Origin: Andrena cerasifolii
Lineage: Eukaryota > Arthropoda > Insecta > Hymenoptera > Andrenidae
Direction: 5' to 3'
Assembly: GCF_050908995.1 (NCBI RefSeq)
Contig: NC_135121.1
Location: 19,840,001-19,904,000, forward strand
DNA: 64,000 nucleotides
The translations under genes and the position numbers were made by a program. The notes under the pieces are model-generated. The model worked only from the letters and a program-made list of their open reading frames with translations, was not told where the DNA came from and ran no database searches. This document shows, piece by piece, positions 58,797 to 64,000 of the stretch. The first letter of the stretch is position 1, and every line of letters starts with the position of its first letter.

Positions 58797-60528
58797 ATGG
58801 TGCCGACGATGCCGCCTGATTCGCATAAAATTTCGCTGAAGATCATCGAAGCGATAAAACAACACCCCGTTTTATATAGTGCTGAAGTGAAGGGCTCTTC
58901 TATTAAGCTTCAGGAGTTCCGACAGAAGGTCTGGAAGAGGATTTCCGATGAACTTGGCCTCGATCGTACGAACTCATTTTCTTCTTTCCCATTTTCGTAT
59001 CTTTGCTCTTTAATTTTCTTATGTTTAGTAGAATACCATTTCTTTTATCAGTACAACGATTATTAATTCCTGCAATTCATCAAACCGAAAGTTTAATCAC
59101 TTTTCTACAATTCGTTTTCGTTTAAAGAATCCGAAAGTATTTAAATGAAGTTTGAAAAAAGTAAACTAAGATTTTTATTTTTTGTTTTCAATATATGTAT
59201 ATGTATATAATGTTTGTTATTAATAACAAGCTCTTATTTGTATAAATATTAACTCTTCCACTAAACAGAAATGTGTTTTCCTTAAACAGAAAGATTAATG
59301 TAACAGATAGATTAATAATTTTTATGTTTATGAGCCTATGTTTTCCCGCGTGTATACTTATCATTTCAATACCATTACACGTAATTATAAATTGATGTAA
59401 AAGTTTAAGTGTTACACAAGTAATATAAACATGCTTGTATAATTGAAATAATATTTCTTAGCTACGTGGGTCAGATTGAGATGGAAGAATTTAAGAGATA
59501 CTTACTGCCGCATACTCAAATATAAGAACAGAACGGAGAAAGGGGTTCGTAGAAAGAAATGGATTTTCGAGGATCATCTTAGCTTCTTGAAATTCCCGTA
59601 AGAATACTCTGCCATTATTTTCTGTAACTTCTCGCTGTATAAGCTATCGATATCAATCTTGTCGCACTCAATTAAAACCATTAAATGTCAATAGAAATGT
59701 TCAATTAGGTACGAATCAGATTATCAGCTGCAAAGTATAGAATTGAGCGAAGACTACATTCAAGATATAAACGCCGGTGGAATTAGTTCCGAAGGTCTTT
59801 TGGAGCAATTGGAGGATCGCAATGACGAAGACTATAGCGAATACCTGGAAGTCCTAGAAGAAACCACTGCGGATCCAGTTTTGGATCGTGATTCTATGGA
59901 ATTGAACGATAACGATGGCATAGTGAAAAGCGCGGAGGTAGAAGAAGTGACGCAGAACGATATCGATACGTACGCGCAGCAAATTCAATCGAAATATAGG
60001 AAAATAAGACCGAAGAAGATGAAGATTGAACCGCTAGATGTTCCTACGACTTATAGCATTTTAAAAACTTCACCGTTCAAGGGTAAACCAGGCGATTCGT
60101 CGATTTTTGTTACTACGCCCACTGCGCATAGCCCTATTAAGAATGCTTCCAAAGCAGACGTAAGTTTAGTCTTAATTCGGAGTGGAGTTAATTGTCACAG
60201 CTAGTCGTACCTTCTGACTCATTGGCGATGTAATTTCTTTCAGGATATACAGAGCAATAATTATGACCAAGTCTATTTAGCGCCGGAAGGAAAAAGCAGT
60301 ATAGAAATCTTTTTCGACAGTATGGCGCAGACTGTGAAACGACTCCCTCCAAAAGCACAAGCCGACATTAAAATGAACATCTGTAAGATTGTAACGGAAG
60401 CGGAGCTCCAATATTCCGGGCGCAATACACCGCAAAGTACTCAACAGTTTATCGCGCCACCCGGAATGATTCCTAAACTAGTTCTAATTCCGTGCAACAT
60501 GATCGATAAGCAGAGCAGCACGGGCTGA
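58797..60528 (+). CDS. MADF-BESS domain protein, probable transcription regulator
   Basis: Exons 58797-58965, 59462-59597, 59709-60159, 60244-60528 join in frame to 346 residues. Residues about 10-100 form a MADF domain, a Myb/SANT-like DNA-binding fold: IIEAIKQHPVLYSAEVKG, then FRQKVWKRISDELGLDPTWV, RLRWKNLRDTYCRILKYKNR and the closing KKWIFEDHLSFLKF. An acidic, low-complexity middle follows (LEQLEDRNDEDYSEYLEVLE). Near the C-terminus FFDSMAQTVKRLPPKAQADI followed by KMNICKIV is a BESS motif, a protein-interaction module usually paired with MADF in insect transcription regulators (the Adf-1 class). The family is large and divergent, so no orthologue is named. ATG at 58797 is the first in frame; the upstream extension lacks ATG. 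Confidence 0.93.
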
Positions 60529-62021
60529 CGGTTCTTAACGATTCTTCCTAAAGATAAAACTTATTGTGATGCGTTGTAAAATAGAAGCTAGTTTAGTTCT
60601 TCTCCGAAGAAAATTCATGAAAACATCATGGCGACTGAAAGAAAAAAGGAATAACAATTTAATTGAAAAGATGAAGACGATTCTTCTATTTAGTGTGGTG
60701 TTCCAAGTTTTTGTAAGTTGAAATAATGAAGACAGATTCATTATGTACATATGTGTTATCATTACATTCTAAGCTGTCGTTATACATAAATATACCTATT
60801 TTAATAGAATTATTTGTTGTTTAAAAAGTTCCATTCGCATCCAGTTGCTTACAGTGGTTCACAGCCATAATCGTACACTCCTTAAAATCGCATAACATTT
60901 TTAAAATTGGTCCAAACGACTTGGGTTTTTTTGAGAAGCTACAAGGATTAGTTTTCTAAGTGGCGTGTTTCGTCGTTTTGAAAAAAAATGCAATTGGTCG
61001 GAATAGCAGAAAAAAATAGTAAAGGTGGTTTTTTTCAACTTTTTTTTCTGCGCCTGTAATGAAAATTCAAAAATCCCGTTTGTGGATTGAAGTAAGTTGT
61101 ATACTCAATCAGGAGGAAATTCCCTACATATTCACAGTTTCAGAATTTTTTGAATTTTCGGGTTCGGGATGTTCCCTTGATAGCAAACTAATCCTTCTAG
61201 CTTCTCAAAATAACTCAAGTCGTTTGAATCAATTTTAAAAATGTTACGCGATTTTACGGAGTGTACGATTATGGCCGTGAGCATGTACATTTCCTCAGTT
61301 GAATAAAATCGCTTTCCCTATTAATTAATCGAATCCTTTTGAAGAATTCTAATTCTTCTCCTCAAAAAAGCTTTAGAGAAACTGATTGGAAGAATCATTG
61401 CCCCGAAGTAGCTATTAAAATATTAAATTGTACTTTCTTGAAGTAATAAAAAATATATTTGAAGATTAATCAAGTACAATTGTGAGGTTAAATCATATTA
61501 CATCTGTAGCTACATTTTTAAAATCATATTAAATGCGCATTAAAGTACTTGAAATATAATATGAAATCCGTATTATCACGAATATTTATTTTATAACAAT
61601 ACTGATTTATTGCTTTATAATTTAAGTTAGCACATTTCATATTGTTGCATTTGAAATTCCGTTCTGGGGGAACTTATTACATTTGATAATATGTGATAAT
61701 ATTAAGAGTGTGAGAGCAAGATTTGCAGCACCTAATCAAATGAAAAAAGCAAGATCGATTGGTCCATTTAAAGAATGTGATGATTTGTGTATCTCTGTTG
61801 ATCTATGTGCAATGCATACAAAGAGCAGAGTTGTTGTTCACAACTTCTGGTCATAAATCAATGGATTAATCAGATTAAATAATTTCTTTTAATTTTTCTT
61901 TGTTGGAACCTTATCATTCCAGGAATGCTTGCAGCGGTGCAATGTTTATAAAATTATCTTTTGCGGATATAAAGATAGAGAAAATCTCAGTTCTAGACGC
62001 AGTATTCGTAAAGCTTTCGTG
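60529..62021. other. Intergenic between the MADF-BESS gene and FOXRED1
   Basis: The left part holds the 3' end of the MADF-BESS transcript and an inverted-repeat element. 61290-61930 is AT-rich with no gene recognised. Bases immediately left of 62022 are open in frame with the FOXRED1 start but contain no ATG, so they are probably 5' untranslated. Confidence 0.5.
60861..61280. repeat. 420-bp inverted-repeat element
   Basis: The left end ACAGCCATAATCGTACACTC and the right end GAGTGTACGATTATGGCCGT are inverted complements with one mismatch. Arms of about 110 bases (ATCGCATAACATTTTTAAAA; TTGAGAAGCTACAAGGATTA) enclose a T- and A-rich centre. Non-coding MITE-like element directly downstream of the MADF-BESS gene. 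Confidence 0.85.
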
Positions 62022-63602
62022 ATGTTAAAGATGTTGCGTATTTTGGTTAGAAATAAAACGCGGATTAATCTGGGCAAATGTATATTTGTTCAAACAGAAA
62101 GGACTTACTCGGAAAAGGTAAGGAAGTCATAAAATGAAAAGGACAGATAGGTTAACTACTAACCTCGGTAGATGTTTATACACATAAATTACAATTTAAA
62201 TGCTGATTTGTTGCCTCTTACTTTTCTTTGTTACGTGTTACATTTACTATCACTTTATCTATTTCGATATTCTTCAGGATTCTTAACAGTTTCCAAATGT
62301 TATGTTATAAATTATCGATTATCTCGATCGATTTCACTGTACTTTTTAGCTTTCCGCGGAATTCGAATTTTAAACGCATTGTCAGCAGACATGACTACTG
62401 TATGTTCACAAATGAATTCACTTTGCAAGATAATTCAATTTTTATTGTCTCAGTATAGCATCATGTTAGTGTTAAAGAGGAAATAATTGTTTTATGTGTA
62501 ATATTTGAAAGAATATACGATTATATTCTATGATTTTATATTAACTTAAGGCATTAAAAATAAGCTACGAAACTATGTTTAATTAAATTACATAGGTATT
62601 ACTGAATTTATTTAATATAATTTCAAGTGTATATAAACATTTATAGTAATTCCTATTGGACTCCTTAGGGTATTAGCAAGAGAGTCGTACAAAAAGGAAA
62701 GGGTTTTAATCTCTCCTTAGACAATGTAAAGAATAATTTAGAATCGATAAAAAATATTCTTATACCACAAAAAGATGACGATGAGCTGATGCCATGGATA
62801 GATCGGACGCCAGAAGTTCCACCTCACGCTGACGTTGTTATAATTGGAGGTGGAGTAATAGGCAGTTCGATAGCTTATTGGTTGAAAAAGCGTATGTTTA
62901 AGGATATGAAAGTTGTAGTCGTAGAGAGAGATCCCACGGTAAGTTTGCTTTAAGAAATCCATTCCGTTTATTTTGAATTCATCGTACAATTGTAATTTGC
63001 CGATCTCCGATTCTATATATTCCTGAAGTTTACAAAATGCCAGATAACAGATCAAAGTTAAATGCAGGGAGAAGGTAATATTCGTATAAAAAAACACATC
63101 TAAACTTCATTTTCAGTATACTAAAGCATCGACGGTTCTTTCCGCCGGTGGTTTACGCCAGCAATTTTCTCTCGAAGAAAATATCGAAATGTCCCTTTTT
63201 GGTGCAGAGTTTATACGCAACATCAATGATTACCTGGGCATTGCTGGACAGCCTCCGATTGATCCGTATTTCCATCCGTATGGATACTTGATGCTGGGAA
63301 CTGAAAAAGGAGCTGAACAGCTAATACAGAACTCCAGATTGCAAAACTTTCTTGGAGCGAAGAATGTTCTGCTGACACCAACCAAATTGGAACTTATGTT
63401 TCCTTGGTTAAACGTGAAAGATATTTCACTGGGTTGCTTGGGATTAGAGAAAGAAGGCTGGTTCGATCCGTGGTCTCTCCTTTGCGCATTCAAGAAAAAG
63501 GCACTGGTTTTGGGTGCGGAATATGTTTACGCAGAGGCCAAAGGGTTTACGTATAAGAAGAGCGGTAATAACATATCTCATGAGAGATTGGATGAATTAG
63601 TT
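62022..63602 (+). CDS. FOXRED1 homologue (FAD-dependent oxidoreductase, complex I assembly), 5' part
   Basis: Exons 62022-62117, 62669-62938 and 63117-63602 join in phase 0 to 284 residues; the last ends at a good donor (GTAAGT) and the gene continues beyond the window. The N-terminus MLKMLRILVRNKTRINLGK is basic and lacks acidic residues, as in mitochondrial targeting peptides. ADVVIIGGGVIGSSIAYWLK is the Rossmann GxGxxG FAD-binding motif of the DAO superfamily. The next exon has STVLSAGGLRQQFSLEENIE, FHPYGYLMLGTE, and LGCLGLEKEGWFDPWSLLCA, typical of animal FOXRED1, a matrix-side factor needed for assembly of complex I. Start codon: ATG at 62022 or 62031. About the C-terminal two fifths should lie to the right of the window. 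Confidence 0.94.
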
Positions 63603-63750
63603 GTAAGTTTAGTATCGTATTAATGATTATTTATTTTCTATTCTCAATATTTAATAACAGCTTTACATAATTCATCCCAAATATTAAGAGCAAAGTACGT
63701 TGTAGAATATACTTCTAAATTACTCTGATTGAAAAGCATATTACTTTTAT

Positions 63751-64000
63751 ACAGGGTGCCCCAAAGTTGCGACAAAATCGGGACAATCCGGAACATGCAA
63801 ATTTTTCATGCAAAAAGACATCGAAAAGTCCTTTACCGTTTTGGGATCCGAGGCTTTGTTCTCGAGATATTAGCGGTGGAACTTCCGGGCCGCGTAGTTT
63901 AAAGGTCGTTGCTGATTTATCAATGAACATGTCAGTTCTGGGTTAGATCTGCGGCGTATCAGCGTTAAGAAGAAGGGAGCTCCTCTGTATCTCCTCTTTT
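63751..64000. repeat. Dispersed repeat with ACAGGGTGC end, in FOXRED1 intron 3
   Basis: It starts ACAGGGTGCCCCAAAGTTGC. The part GACATCGAAAAGTCCTTTAC ... CTCGAGATATTAGCGGT ... CCGGGCCGCGTAGTTTAAAG matches 25100-25210 in Lcch3 intron 7. This shows a dispersed family whose left end carries the ACAGGGTG motif. It runs to the window edge, so its right end is not seen. Confidence 0.75.

Noticed and set aside
1..64000. CRISPR arrays, bacterial operons or phage genes
   Set aside because: No array of spaced identical repeats exists; tandem and inverted repeats here are eukaryotic satellites and transposons, and all recognised genes are spliced.
1..64000. tRNA or rRNA genes
   Set aside because: No tRNA-like A/B box arrangement or rRNA core sequence was recognised on reading both strands; a covariance-model scan was not possible.

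Overview
The window is nuclear DNA from an insect, most likely a hymenopteran: AT-rich, with short exons bounded by GT/AG splice sites, long introns, isolated GC/CpG-rich islands and many non-autonomous DNA transposons. The insect assignment rests on complete or near-complete insect-type genes (Lcch3, a wengen-like TNF receptor, a MADF-BESS factor, TMEM41B/stasimon, NDUFB9, FOXRED1). The hymenopteran assignment is inference from genome texture and from the linkage of two GABA-receptor subunit genes. There is nothing prokaryotic or viral apart from an old LTR-retrotransposon fragment.

Layout. 1-12.3 kb: mostly transposon-derived DNA, with one N-terminal exon of a GABA-receptor alpha-like subunit on the minus strand (4396-4615) and a GC-rich block (about 10.96-12.24 kb). 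13.1-27.5 kb: the complete nine-exon Lcch3 GABA-receptor subunit gene on the plus strand (489 aa), whose introns carry a dense set of palindromic elements. 27.5-31.5 kb: no gene, degraded repeats. 31.5-43.0 kb: a wengen-like TNF receptor on the minus strand (four exons found, about 321 aa). 43.0-49.9 kb: no gene recognised; repeats and a GC-rich patch. 49.9-63.6 kb is gene-dense: TMEM41B (+, 258 aa), a 338-aa type II membrane protein of unknown function (-), NDUFB9 of complex I (-, 147 aa), a 346-aa MADF-BESS protein (+), and the first 284 residues of FOXRED1, a complex I assembly factor (+), which runs off the right edge.

How genes relate. The GRD-like exon and Lcch3 point away from each other across an 8.5-kb interval containing the GC-rich block; in Drosophila the GRD and LCCH3 proteins co-assemble into a GABA-gated cation channel, so the arrangement may reflect shared control. 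NDUFB9 and FOXRED1 both serve mitochondrial complex I but are separated by an unrelated gene and need not be co-regulated.

Mobile DNA is the most distinctive content. Three families of roughly 650-740 bp inverted-repeat elements end in TTAAGGGG and sit between TTAA sites. Two copies of one family, 20 kb apart, differ at only two positions that I could see in 728 bp. Elements with 8-bp target duplications (hAT or P type), nested insertions and a 1.2-kb inverted repeat with a tandem-repeat core are also present. I found no convincing new multi-gene system; the strongest candidates for novelty are the TTAA element group, the intronic hairpin load of Lcch3, and the unnamed membrane protein.
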